This document shows, piece after piece, positions 24,744-33,238 of a stretch of 59,924 nucleotides of DNA (position 1 is its first letter; each line of letters opens with the position of its first letter). Source of the DNA: GWF2-38-10 sp964527595. GTDB lineage: Bacteria > Babelota > Babeliae > Babelales > RVW-14. The notes beneath the pieces are model-generated. The model did no database searches, was not told where the DNA came from, and saw nothing but the letters and a program-made list of their open reading frames with translations. The stretch spans positions 1-59,924 of the forward strand of contig CAZGPI010000008.1 of assembly GCA_964527595.1 (NCBI GenBank). The letters are read 5' to 3'. The position numbers and the translations under genes were made by a program.

Positions 24744-27700
24744 ATGAACAAGTTTATGTCCAAGATTATCTTTTCTACCGCGTTTATGGCCGTGCTCATG
24801 GCCGCGCCTTGTTTGCACTCAATGAGTGCTGGGCAACTAAAGCAATATCCAACATGGCTCGATTGGTATAAAGCCAATAAAACATCTGGGATATTTATGG
24901 ACGAACTCCAAAAACCAGCGGTCGATAATGCTTCATTGATTAACTCAACGGCAAGCAATCCTATTACAGCGCAAACTATTACTGACCTTTCAGGAAAATT
25001 ATGCGTAACACCAAAGGCAACTAATTCATTGTCGTTAGTCGTGAGAAACGCTAATAATAACGGCAGGTATAAATCGGCCGCAAAACCCGGCCTCGATGCC
25101 GTTGCAGACGCGGTTAAAGCCTTGAATGTTGAAGTCAGCAAACTAAAGGGCGATGCAGCTTTAGTCAACGCATTAACAGCGTTAAGCACAAAGCTTTCAA
25201 CCGAATTCTTGTTGGTTTATGGCACAAATGTAGACGAACTCAAAGCCTTTGACGGGGTTCAGTACCTTTTGGCACAAACAGCAAGCATGACTACTATTGC
25301 AGCCAACATAAGTGGTCGCGACGCTCAAGCAAAGGCTGACGCTTTGGCAAAAAAAGCAGCCGTTGCAGCAGTTACCGTTCAACCTTTAAAAGTTGCCGAA
25401 GTATTGCCAGTATTGACTGTATTGCCAGTAGTTCCTGTAGTTCCAGCACATACCGTAGAACCTACCCAAGATGCAGAAACAAAACCGTTAGTAGAGCCTA
25501 AACCAAAAACAGAATCACATTTGGGTAGAAATGCAGTAATTGGCGCAACAGTAGTAGTATTAACAGAACAAGCCGCAAAAAAAGGTTACCTTGGCGAAAC
25601 CGCACAAGAGGCAGCAAAAAAACTTGAAACCGTAATAGGCAATGTTTATACCACCACTAAAGACGCTGTTCTTGGTACCGAACAACCAACGACTACTGTC
25701 GCACCGACGGTTGTATCAACCGCGGCCGTTGTACCAACGGTCATCGAATCAGTCCTAGAACAACGCGACGTCGTCCCGACCCAACCGGAAAACGTTAGAC
25801 CGGTTGTTGCAGCCCTCCCTATTGAGCAAAGAATTAAACGAAAGCCATTTTCATCTATGAAACCAATCGAGGAAGTAGATTCCGAAGAAGAAGATGTTGT
25901 TGAAGCAGAACCAAAAGAAACTCCTGAACCCGTAGAAACACAACCAACAAGGACCGCCGCCAAAACATTTGCATCAATTGTTGCTCAATCAGGTAAATAT
26001 GCAGAGCAATCGACCGCTGCCAAAAAAACACCTGTAACGGCTAAAGACATAAAACCGACTATGAAACCAATCGTGGAAGTAGATCCCAAGGACGAATTAT
26101 CATTCGATGGTGCCGCAACAGGAGGACCGTTTTCTTCTGATGCTCAATTAGAAAAAGATGCAAAAAGCATGCAACCTACTCGGTACGCTACGCCTAACGA
26201 GCCAAAAAAGCCAAGCTTTGCATCTGTTGTTAAAAATGCAAAACAACAATCAATCGACGCTCAATTAGCGGACGCCCTAGCGCAAAAACCGGCATCCAAA
26301 CAGCTATCAAAAGTAACCAGAGTTCAGCCTTCCAAAAAACCGGCGGCTGATCTTCATACCGAGGAATCCGAAGCAAATGAATCAACATCTTGTAGGATTT
26401 TTACCAGCGATACTCAATTAGAACAAGATGCAAAAAGCATTAAGCGTGCCCAATACGCTACGCTTAAAACACGAAACACGAAGAAAAATGTCCGCGAAAT
26501 CGCTGAAAATCCATATGCTCTATTAGCAACCAAGCCAGCTACCCCAGACATTGCTATTCCACCGATTAAACAAGAAACAGCTGTGCCCGCTCCATCCATC
26601 TCAGGCAGAGCCTTTGTAGCCAAAATCACCGCCCCATTAACAACCCTCGCTGGAGGTGCCCCTGCCAACGCAGAAACGATTAGCCAAGACTATACGACCT
26701 ATGCAAACAATTTCGACGAGGCCGTTAGAGAAGATAGAAACGAAGTAAAGAAACACATTCAAGCATTGAACGATAAAAACAAGGAACTTTACGAAATAAT
26801 TCTAGCGAACATCAAGAAGTCATCATTAGGTAAAACTGACAAGAAAGAGGCACAAACAGCACTCAAAAATTACGCCGAAGTGGTCAGAATGCAACTCGCT
26901 CCGATTGCTGCTAATGTTGACGCGGAAAATGCACCAAAGGGTAGCCGATTCTGGACTGCTATGAAATATCTGACAATAGCGATCGGCGCAACAGCGCTGG
27001 TCGGTCAGGTGGATCCATTGAATACACATGAGACCTCAACCGCCATGTGTCCAGCAAATTCCTATGTATATGGCACAATGCAACCAACACCAATGTGCAG
27101 CGCTAATGGACCAGGCTCAAGCTACCGCCCTACAGACGCAGAATTCATAGAACTTTTTGGCCTAGAAGAGATGCCTGCAAAGGAATCATGGGGAGATTGG
27201 GCACGCCGCTTGTTTACAGCATCAACGGACAGTGCGGATTCATTAGAAGACGCGGCTATTAATCCGAGATATAAAAAGATTGATGCTCTACTACAAAGCG
27301 CTGCAAATGGTTCTTTATTAGACTCTGGCAAAAGCATAACTGTTATAGATGGACTATTGGGCGCGGGTCATGAATATAGAGCACCAGAACTTCGCCGACT
27401 TAGAAAAGATCAAGTAAAGCTCCTAAAACGTAAAATACTCAAAGAGCATGAAATACTCAAAGAGCGTGAAGAAAGACTACTCGCGCGTAAGAGCAAAGAA
27501 AGCTTTAGGGTTCTAGAAGCTGCAGATAAGGCTAAGCGTACGGCCGAAGAAACATCCCCAATGTACCCAATCTGCCCAACAAGAAGAGAGATCGCCATTA
27601 TTCCAGCAGCGGATCAAATGCAACTAGCTCGCGTTGAACCATCATCAGAAGGTCAAAAACAAGTAGTCGAATGCCGAGCAGATGCAGACAGGCTAGTCGC

Positions 27701-27896
27701 GGTTGTTGCAACTGACGACCAAAAGAAAGTTGCAGTTGTTACACCAAACAAGTGGGGAACATCACCGCTACGACTAACATGTCAGTTCACACGAGAAGAA
27801 TGCATGAAAGCAATAAAGGCCGGCGAACAAATCGGACCAGAATGCATGATTGCTACACATCGAAACTTCCATGGCTCCCATAAAAGAACCAAGTAA
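24744..27896 (+). CDS. Large exported repeat protein, unknown function
   Basis: 1,050 residues from ATG 24744, chosen because GGAGG precedes it (ATG 24732 overlaps that site). Signal peptide MNKFMSKIIFSTAFMAVLMA. The middle is Pro/Thr/Val- and Glu/Lys-rich and low in complexity. It holds duplicated blocks: MKPIEEVDSEEE / MKPIVEVDPKDE, TFASIVAQ / SFASVVKN, and AQLEKDAKSM / TQLEQDAKSI, each followed by a similar tail. Two short hydrophobic stretches (AVIGATVVVL; YLTIAIGATALVG) could be membrane helices. The C-terminal part is charged and coiled-coil-like (KRKILKEHEILKEREER). No domain recognised; a surface-exposed or host-directed protein is plausible. Strong terminator downstream. Confidence 0.6.
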   Translation: MNKFMSKIIFSTAFMAVLMAAPCLHSMSAGQLKQYPTWLDWYKANKTSGIFMDELQKPAVDNASLINSTASNPITAQTITDLSGKLCVTPKATNSLSLVVRNANNNGRYKSAAKPGLDAVADAVKALNVEVSKLKGDAALVNALTALSTKLSTEFLLVYGTNVDELKAFDGVQYLLAQTASMTTIAANISGRDAQAKADALAKKAAVAAVTVQPLKVAEVLPVLTVLPVVPVVPAHTVEPTQDAETKPLVEPKPKTESHLGRNAVIGATVVVLTEQAAKKGYLGETAQEAAKKLETVIGNVYTTTKDAVLGTEQPTTTVAPTVVSTAAVVPTVIESVLEQRDVVPTQPENVRPVVAALPIEQRIKRKPFSSMKPIEEVDSEEEDVVEAEPKETPEPVETQPTRTAAKTFASIVAQSGKYAEQSTAAKKTPVTAKDIKPTMKPIVEVDPKDELSFDGAATGGPFSSDAQLEKDAKSMQPTRYATPNEPKKPSFASVVKNAKQQSIDAQLADALAQKPASKQLSKVTRVQPSKKPAADLHTEESEANESTSCRIFTSDTQLEQDAKSIKRAQYATLKTRNTKKNVREIAENPYALLATKPATPDIAIPPIKQETAVPAPSISGRAFVAKITAPLTTLAGGAPANAETISQDYTTYANNFDEAVREDRNEVKKHIQALNDKNKELYEIILANIKKSSLGKTDKKEAQTALKNYAEVVRMQLAPIAANVDAENAPKGSRFWTAMKYLTIAIGATALVGQVDPLNTHETSTAMCPANSYVYGTMQPTPMCSANGPGSSYRPTDAEFIELFGLEEMPAKESWGDWARRLFTASTDSADSLEDAAINPRYKKIDALLQSAANGSLLDSGKSITVIDGLLGAGHEYRAPELRRLRKDQVKLLKRKILKEHEILKEREERLLARKSKESFRVLEAADKAKRTAEETSPMYPICPTRREIAIIPAADQMQLARVEPSSEGQKQVVECRADADRLVAVVATDDQKKVAVVTPNKWGTSPLRLTCQFTREECMKAIKAGEQIGPECMIATHRNFHGSHKRTK

Positions 27897-27936
27897 TCCG
27901 ATATAAAGAAATCCCCTTGAAAATTGGGGGGGGAAT

Positions 27937-27977
27937 AAAAAAACAAGGCGGGGCCAAAAGCTCCGCCTTGTTTTTTT
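27937..27977 (+). terminator. Terminator of the large exported-protein gene
   Basis: Stem AAAAAAACAAGGCGG / CCGCCTTGTTTTTTT around a GGCCAAAAGCT loop region, ending in seven T residues, 40 bp past the stop. Confidence 0.9.
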
Positions 27978-28007
27978 GCATTCAATATATGACAAGAAGT
28001 TCAAACA

Positions 28008-28104
28008 GGCCATCGTAAGATTAAAAAGAATATTAGGATGGATCCTCGGCCTGCCCGCCATAGCCACGAAGGGCGACGGCTGGGAGCAAGTCCGAGTATG
28101 ACAA
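28008..28104. repeat. Family R pair, left half decayed, right half with module A
   Basis: The right half GGATGGATCCTCGG is interrupted by a 35-nt module A copy (28050..28084) and resumes with AGCAAGTCCGAGTATGACAA. Only AGGCCATC and the spacer remain of the left half. Confidence 0.65.
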
Positions 28105-28211
28105 GCAAGAGAAAAAGAACCAATCTTATATTACTTCTATGAAAATCACTCACTATGTGTTATGTTTTTCATAAGCTCTATGTTACGAAATACATAAATA
28201 TAGGATAAAAC

Positions 28212-29378
28212 ATGTTTATTGAACGCGATTTAGAACAAATTATTAGGACTGGTGCAAAACAAAGCCCAATCGTAGCAATTATTGGGCCGCGACAATCGGG
28301 TAAAAGCACGCTTATAAAAAAAATGTTTAAGGATTACGTTTATCTGGATATGCAAGACGCTGAAATTCTTGATTTCGCAAATACCGACCCCAAGGGTTTT
28401 TTAAATAATTATAAAAATGAAGTGGGCGTAATTATTGATGAAGCTCAATATGCCCCTAATCTATTTTCTCAGTTAAAGGTTGAGGTCGATAAAAATCCTC
28501 GTCCTGGTTATTACATCTTATCTGGCTCACAAAACTTCTTATTACATGAAAAAATAAGTGAATCATTGGCCGGCAGAGTTTATTTTTACACCCTCCTTCC
28601 GCTTTCTATAAAAGAATTAAAGCAAGCCAACCTCCTTTGCGATAATGTTGAAAATCAACTATCTAAAGGCTTTTACCCTCGCGTTTATCAACCTCAAATA
28701 AACGCTCAGGATTACTATGAAAACTATATATCAACCTATGTTGAACGAGACATCCGAAGCATAAGAAACATTGATAACATACTCGTTTTTAAAAAATTCA
28801 TGCAATTATGCGCATTACGGATTGGAACAATACTAAATTTTACCGATTTAGCTACGAATTGCGGGATCAGTGTCTCAACCGCAAAAAGTTGGCTCGGGCT
28901 CCTTGAAACGAGTTTTGTTTTATTCTTACTCCCTTCTTATCACAATAATCTAGGAAAGCGCATTACAAAATCACCAAAATTATACTTTTATGATGTTGGC
29001 CTAGCCATAACGCTTATGGGTATAAATCAGGAAAAATTTATCCAGCAACGAACTATCTATGGCGCTCTTTTTGAAAACATGATTACCGTTGATCTTATGA
29101 AAAATTTCAAGGCTCAAGGCACCCACTATAATTTGACCTTTTACCGGGATAGTAACAAAAATGAAATCGACCTTATCATAGAATTAGGCAGCAAAACAAT
29201 ACCGGTGGAAATAAAAGCATCTGAAACGATGAATAGTAAATTTTTTGATACTATCACATGGTTTCAAAAACAAACACAAAGCGACCAAAAAGCCATAATT
29301 GTTTATGGTGGGAATCAGACGCAAGAACGATCTGTAGGCAATGTTATTTCTTGGAAAGATGTTGACGATCTGCTATAA
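28212..29378 (+). CDS. AAA ATPase with DUF4143-type C-terminal domain
   Basis: 388 residues. N-terminal P-loop ATPase: Walker A GPRQSGKSTLIKK (about 25-37), Walker B VGVIIDEAQ, sensor-like YILSGSQNFLL. A winged-helix/DUF4143 part follows (GISVSTAKSWLGLLE; LYFYDVGLA). The end, NEIDLIIELGSKTIPVEIKAS, has the D-x(n)-ExK pattern of a PD-(D/E)xK nuclease fold. Function is uncertain; such proteins are common in host-associated and archaeal genomes and are often linked to defence or toxin-antitoxin genes. An AbiE-type pair follows on the same strand after about 50 bp. Confidence 0.8.
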   Translation: MFIERDLEQIIRTGAKQSPIVAIIGPRQSGKSTLIKKMFKDYVYLDMQDAEILDFANTDPKGFLNNYKNEVGVIIDEAQYAPNLFSQLKVEVDKNPRPGYYILSGSQNFLLHEKISESLAGRVYFYTLLPLSIKELKQANLLCDNVENQLSKGFYPRVYQPQINAQDYYENYISTYVERDIRSIRNIDNILVFKKFMQLCALRIGTILNFTDLATNCGISVSTAKSWLGLLETSFVLFLLPSYHNNLGKRITKSPKLYFYDVGLAITLMGINQEKFIQQRTIYGALFENMITVDLMKNFKAQGTHYNLTFYRDSNKNEIDLIIELGSKTIPVEIKASETMNSKFFDTITWFQKQTQSDQKAIIVYGGNQTQERSVGNVISWKDVDDLL

Positions 29379-29428
29379 TTTAATCCAAAGGTAACATTTA
29401 ACATATCCTTTAGCTCATGGAGCAACAA

Positions 29429-30013
29429 ATGAAACAGATAACTATTTTAGATATAGTGAGATCAAAGGCTTCAGTTATGAGGTTTAAAGAGATAGTAATT
29501 GCGGCTGGCGAAAAAAGCCCAAATCTTCTCAAGCGCCGATTAAACTACTATGTTAAAAAAGGTGAATTATATTCAATTCGGCGTGGGTTGTATGCTAAAG
29601 ACAAAAATTATGATCGCCTCGAGTTGGCAACGAAAATTTTTACCCCTTCATATATAAGTTTTGAAACTGTTTTACGAGAAGCTGGGATCATTTTTCAGCA
29701 TTACACCAAAATCTTTGTTGCGACCTATCAAACCAGAGAAATTGAATGTGATAATCAACAATATTCATTCAGAAAGATAAAGGATGTCATTCTTACCAAT
29801 AATGCTGGCGTTGAAAATCGAGGAAATTATTTTGCCGCCACAAAAGAGCGCGCTTTTTTGGACGTACTTTATCTCAACAAAGATTATTACTTCGATAATC
29901 TAACACCACTCGATTGGAGCAAGATATACACCATATTGCCCATTTACCACAACAAGCGAATGGTAAAAATGGTAAATAGTTATTTTAAAAATTTTAACAA
30001 AAATGAGCAATAA
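29429..30013 (+). CDS. AbiEi-type antitoxin/transcriptional regulator
   Basis: 194 residues from ATG 29429 (GGAG seven bases upstream); ATG 29417 would add four. An N-terminal winged helix (FKEIVIAAGEKSPNLLKRRLNYYVKKGEL) leads into the RGLYAKDKNYDRLELATKIFTPSYISFETVL block that marks AbiEi/type IV TA antitoxin proteins. The C-terminal half (YFAATKERAFLDVLYLNK) is also typical. It is expected to bind its own promoter and to neutralise the AbiEii nucleotidyltransferase without direct complex formation (known for the AbiE family). Confidence 0.8.
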   Translation: MKQITILDIVRSKASVMRFKEIVIAAGEKSPNLLKRRLNYYVKKGELYSIRRGLYAKDKNYDRLELATKIFTPSYISFETVLREAGIIFQHYTKIFVATYQTREIECDNQQYSFRKIKDVILTNNAGVENRGNYFAATKERAFLDVLYLNKDYYFDNLTPLDWSKIYTILPIYHNKRMVKMVNSYFKNFNKNEQ

Positions 30014-30716
30014 CATGACATTAGAAATTACGACTCACAAAAGCATTTTGGTTCGAATTTTAAAAGACATTTATACCGATAATGAAATTGGGCCTTTTCT
30101 TGGATTCAAAGGTGGAACGGCCGCATACCTTTTTTATGATTTGGGTCGTTTTTCGGTAGATTTGGATTTTGACCTACTTGATTCAAGCAACGAGGACCTC
30201 ATTTTTGAAAAAATAAAAAACATTTTGCACGAATATGGCTCAGTAACTGATGCCAGAAAAAAGCGATTCTGTTTTTTCTATTTGCTTTCTTATAATGACA
30301 AAATTCAAAACGCATACAATATCAAAATCGAGATCAACCGAAGAAATTTTGGGTCAAAATATGAAGTATTGTCTTATCTTGGCATCCCCATGAAGGTAAT
30401 GATTCGCGAAGATATGGCTGCACATAAGCTTGTAGCCATGTTTGAACGCATTGGTAAAACGAACCGAGACATTTTTGATGTTTGGTTTTTCTTAAAAAAT
30501 AATTGGCCTATTAACGAAAAAATCATCGAACAAAGAACCGGCACCACGATGCAACATTTTTTGCAAAAATGTATCGATGTCCTTGAAAAAATGGGTGATC
30601 GTGGAATATTGTCCGGTATTGGTGAACTACTCGATACAAAGCAAAAAGCATGGGCAAAAGAAAAGCTCCGAAGTGAAACGATTTTCTTGCTCAAATTAAA
30701 GCTTGAATCACGTTAA
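30003..30716 (+). CDS. AbiEii-type nucleotidyltransferase toxin
   Basis: 237 residues; ATG 30003 overlaps the AbiEi gene by 11 bp (ATG 30015 also possible). FKGGTAAYLFYDLGRFSVDL followed by DFDL is the DNA polymerase beta-like GS/G-x(n)-DxD nucleotidyltransferase core, with Arg-x-Ser-x-Asp as in AbiEii/MenT. The later REDMAAHKLVAMFER and RDIFDVWFFL blocks are conserved. The toxin class modifies tRNA 3' ends or related targets with NTP. Coupled to AbiEi; possible phage-defence or stability module. Confidence 0.82.
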   Translation: MSNNMTLEITTHKSILVRILKDIYTDNEIGPFLGFKGGTAAYLFYDLGRFSVDLDFDLLDSSNEDLIFEKIKNILHEYGSVTDARKKRFCFFYLLSYNDKIQNAYNIKIEINRRNFGSKYEVLSYLGIPMKVMIREDMAAHKLVAMFERIGKTNRDIFDVWFFLKNNWPINEKIIEQRTGTTMQHFLQKCIDVLEKMGDRGILSGIGELLDTKQKAWAKEKLRSETIFLLKLKLESR

Positions 30717-30722
30717 GACAAA

Positions 30723-31706
30723 TTATCCTAATAGATTGATTATTAATAAAATCATAATTGGCACGAGCATATACACACCAATCCATCCCAAACGCCGCCT
30801 TAACGCCAAGCGATAAACAAGGGTAAATAAAAGCCCTGAAATAATCGTTGCGCCAATCATAGTCGCCATTAATGGGATGTTTAAAAATGCCGCAACCTCC
30901 GGGTTTTTGATTAAGCCACGAATACCATTAAGCACAAACGCGGCCGCAATAAGCGGAAATTGGATCAGAAATGAAAATTGGAATGATCGGCGCGGACTCA
31001 ATCCCAACCATCGGCCTATAACATACGTTGAACCAAAGCGGGAGAGGCCGGAGAATAGTAGGGCTAGGCCCTGAACTGCTCCGAGGATTATGGATTTTTT
31101 AATGGTTAATGAATTGTTCGAGGTCCCTATTCGTGCCTTTTTGTCATCCTGAACTTGATTCAGGATCCATCTTAAAATAAAATTCCTTACCGGCAGGCCG
31201 TTCCCTCCTGCACCTCCCCGGAGAAGGCAATTTTTTTGACAACAATCCAAAAGCAATAAAGACAACAAGAGAATAGCCGTAACACAAAAGGCCACGAGTA
31301 ATACCCGAGGGTCATTAAAAATAGCCGCATCGTTACCCATAAAGCTTTTGGCAACATAGGCAACGGCCGTTACCGCATCGGCGATGCACATAAGTCCAAT
31401 AATCTTTAGAAAAATGCCGGTGAGCCGACGCTCGGACCAACTCAAAGGGCGTTGGCAAAAAATCCTTTTCCACCACGCAATCAAAAGATGCCGCGCGCTA
31501 TAAAACCAGTCTTTAAAAAACACAACGAGCAAAATAAGTACCGTTGGTCCGTGAAGAAAATGGTCGAAAAAATCGGGCAGCTGCGTAAATGGTTGTATTG
31601 CATATTTTTGCCACGCCAATTGCGCCAATAATACATGGCCGGAGCTGCTTATTGGCAGAGCTTCGATAATAATTTGGACGGCTGTAAAGAATAGAATATC
31701 AAACAT
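30723..31706 (-). CDS. uppP: Undecaprenyl-diphosphatase with repeat-derived insertion
   Basis: 327 residues, about 50 longer than usual UppP/BacA. Integral membrane enzyme recycling undecaprenyl pyrophosphate for peptidoglycan and surface glycans. QIIIEALPISSSGH (about 11-24) holds the (E/Q)xxxE and PISSSGH motifs. The second active-site block reads SGLSRFGSTY, diverged from PGxSRSxxT. Residues about 162-189 are encoded by a family B motif (31191..31221) and an R repeat (31140..31171), keeping the frame through RWILNQVQDDKK. The insert falls in a loop between predicted helices, so the enzyme may still work. An R pair with module A lies upstream. Confidence 0.85.
   Translation of the reverse strand: MFDILFFTAVQIIIEALPISSSGHVLLAQLAWQKYAIQPFTQLPDFFDHFLHGPTVLILLVVFFKDWFYSARHLLIAWWKRIFCQRPLSWSERRLTGIFLKIIGLMCIADAVTAVAYVAKSFMGNDAAIFNDPRVLLVAFCVTAILLLSLLLLDCCQKNCLLRGGAGGNGLPVRNFILRWILNQVQDDKKARIGTSNNSLTIKKSIILGAVQGLALLFSGLSRFGSTYVIGRWLGLSPRRSFQFSFLIQFPLIAAAFVLNGIRGLIKNPEVAAFLNIPLMATMIGATIISGLLFTLVYRLALRRRLGWIGVYMLVPIMILLIINLLG
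31140..31171 (+). repeat. Family R palindrome inside uppP
   Basis: TTTGTCATCCTGAACTTGAT-type R copy, read in frame within uppP. Confidence 0.85.
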
Positions 31707-31745
31707 ATAAACCTTCTTTTCATTTAAACAATGTCGCTTTTTCTT

Positions 31746-31893
31746 AAATTTATATACCCATTCTCATATTTTGTCATGCTTGGGCTTGCCCCGAGCATCC
31801 ATCCTAAGATTTAAAAAAATATTAAGATGGATCCTCGGCCTGCCCGCCATAGCCACGAAGGGCGACGGCTGGGAGCGAGTCCGAGGATGACAA
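31746..31893. repeat. Family R inverted pair upstream of uppP
   Basis: Left half from about 31771 with the flank TATACCCATTCTCATATTT (from 31752), no insert. Right half 31824..31893 with a 35-nt module A insert (31839..31873). Close relative of 16546..16699, which has inserts in both halves. Confidence 0.8.
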
Positions 31894-31940
31894 TAAAGAA
31901 AGAGGCGACCGATAATTCGATCGCCTCTTTCTTTATTGTC
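31889..31940 (-). terminator. Terminator of the lysine-rich protein gene
   Basis: Perfect 20-bp stem (31889..31908 with 31921..31940, AGAAAGAGGCGA core) and 12-nt loop, just past the stop codon. Confidence 0.85.
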
Positions 31941-31957
31941 GATAAATTTAAGCAAAC

Positions 31958-33139
31958 TTAAGCGGCAGCCTTTTCTTCTACTTTTTTGGCTTTGCTTTTA
32001 GGTGTCTTGCTTTTTGGTGTTTTGGATTTTGCTTTACTTTTTGGTGTGGCTTTTGACTTAGGATTTTTTGACTTTTGCTCAGCCTTTGCCTTAGCCTTTG
32101 ATTTTGCATCTTTTTTATTTGCTTTGCGTTCTTCACGGGCTTTTTCTATTTTTGCTTGTTCTGCAGCCGTTCTTTCACCTTTTGGCTTATAGTCGGCAGG
32201 CTTTTGGCCTTTTGATTTCCCTTTTTTTGATTTCCCTTTTGAAGCTTTAGCTTTTGACTTAGGACCTTTTGATTTTTTGTCAGCCTTTGCTTTACCCTTT
32301 GATTTTGCGTCTTTTTTCTTTGCCTTACGTTCTTCGCGAGCTTTTTCTATTTTTGCTTGTTCTGCAGCCGTTCGTTCACCTTTTGGCTTGTAATCGGCAG
32401 GCTTCTGGCCTTTTTTGCCAAACCCTTTTCCTTTTTTAGCTGTTTTTTTAGCCGCACGCAAATCAGGAGAATTCATTTCTTTGGTAAATTGCGCTTGGTG
32501 TTTCTTTAAACCCTGAATAATTGGCTTATTAAACTTGTTGCTATTGGCAATCGCAAGATCAAGCAACTTTTTGGTTGCTGCATAGTGAGCATCGGTATCA
32601 AAACCAGGACGACCAACGGCATTAACCATCGTTAAAACATTTTTGTATGCATCAATTTTTTGGACTTTAGGATCTTTAACGGTAAGTTTCTTGCTAATAA
32701 AATCGGACATTTTTTCTGAAGCGGCTTCGAATGACTTAATGTCACCCTTCTTATCGAACTTACCTAATTCAGCAACAAAGCTTTTGCCACCTTTCTTTTG
32801 GTTTGCTTTTGATTTTACCCCAGATTTTACTTTTGATTTTGCAGCTTTTGATTTTGCAGCTTTTGATTTTGCAGCTTTTGATTTTGCTTTGCGTTCTTCA
32901 CGAGCTTTTTCTATCTTTGCTTGTTCTTCTGCTGTTCGCTCAGCTTTTGGCTTATAATCAGCAGGTTTCCCTTTTTTACTTTTAGGAGCCTTTGATTTTG
33001 TGGCTTTTGATTTAACAGGTTTAGATGCTACTTTTGTTTTTGAAGCATCAACCGGTTCTGCCGCCCAGACACCTGAACCACCTAATAACAATAATGAAAA
33101 AACTACCGTCGAAAAACGTGTGATATAACTAATCTTCAT
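31958..33139 (-). CDS. Exported lysine-rich repeat protein
   Basis: 393 residues from ATG 33139 (GGGAGT upstream). A signal peptide (about 1-28, cleavage near VWA-A) precedes a very basic mature protein. Three copies of a module of about 30 residues, PADYKPKxERTAxEQAKIEK + AREERKAKK, lie between SK-rich linkers, including AAKSKAAKSKAAKSK. A less repetitive central helical domain (about 140-240, FVAELGKFDKKGD...) separates modules 1 and 2. The composition recalls histone H1-like or nucleic-acid/polyanion-binding proteins, but the signal peptide predicts export. Function unknown; slippage-prone repeats suggest length variation. Confidence 0.7.
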   Translation of the reverse strand: MKISYITRFSTVVFSLLLLGGSGVWAAEPVDASKTKVASKPVKSKATKSKAPKSKKGKPADYKPKAERTAEEQAKIEKAREERKAKSKAAKSKAAKSKAAKSKVKSGVKSKANQKKGGKSFVAELGKFDKKGDIKSFEAASEKMSDFISKKLTVKDPKVQKIDAYKNVLTMVNAVGRPGFDTDAHYAATKKLLDLAIANSNKFNKPIIQGLKKHQAQFTKEMNSPDLRAAKKTAKKGKGFGKKGQKPADYKPKGERTAAEQAKIEKAREERKAKKKDAKSKGKAKADKKSKGPKSKAKASKGKSKKGKSKGQKPADYKPKGERTAAEQAKIEKAREERKANKKDAKSKAKAKAEQKSKNPKSKATPKSKAKSKTPKSKTPKSKAKKVEEKAAA

Positions 33140-33238
33140 GATAACTCCCAATCTCCTCGCCTTCATTAAATCATTAACGGACCACCCGTAATTGGTTTTT
33201 ATCATAACAAGATTTTGAAAAAAAATGGAATCTTTTTT

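Noticed and set aside
24686..25189. Minus-strand ORF of 167 codons opposite the large exported protein
   Set aside because: Shadow frame: no ribosome-binding site, composition mirrors the sense gene, and it runs across that gene's start.
31986..32985. Plus-strand ORFs opposite the lysine-rich gene (Phe/Leu-rich products)
   Set aside because: Antisense shadows of the SK repeats; the minus-strand frame has signal peptide, ribosome-binding site and terminator.
31958..33139. CRISPR-like periodicity in the lysine-rich gene
   Set aside because: The repeats are in-frame coding modules of uneven spacing; there is no constant repeat-spacer pattern anywhere in the window.
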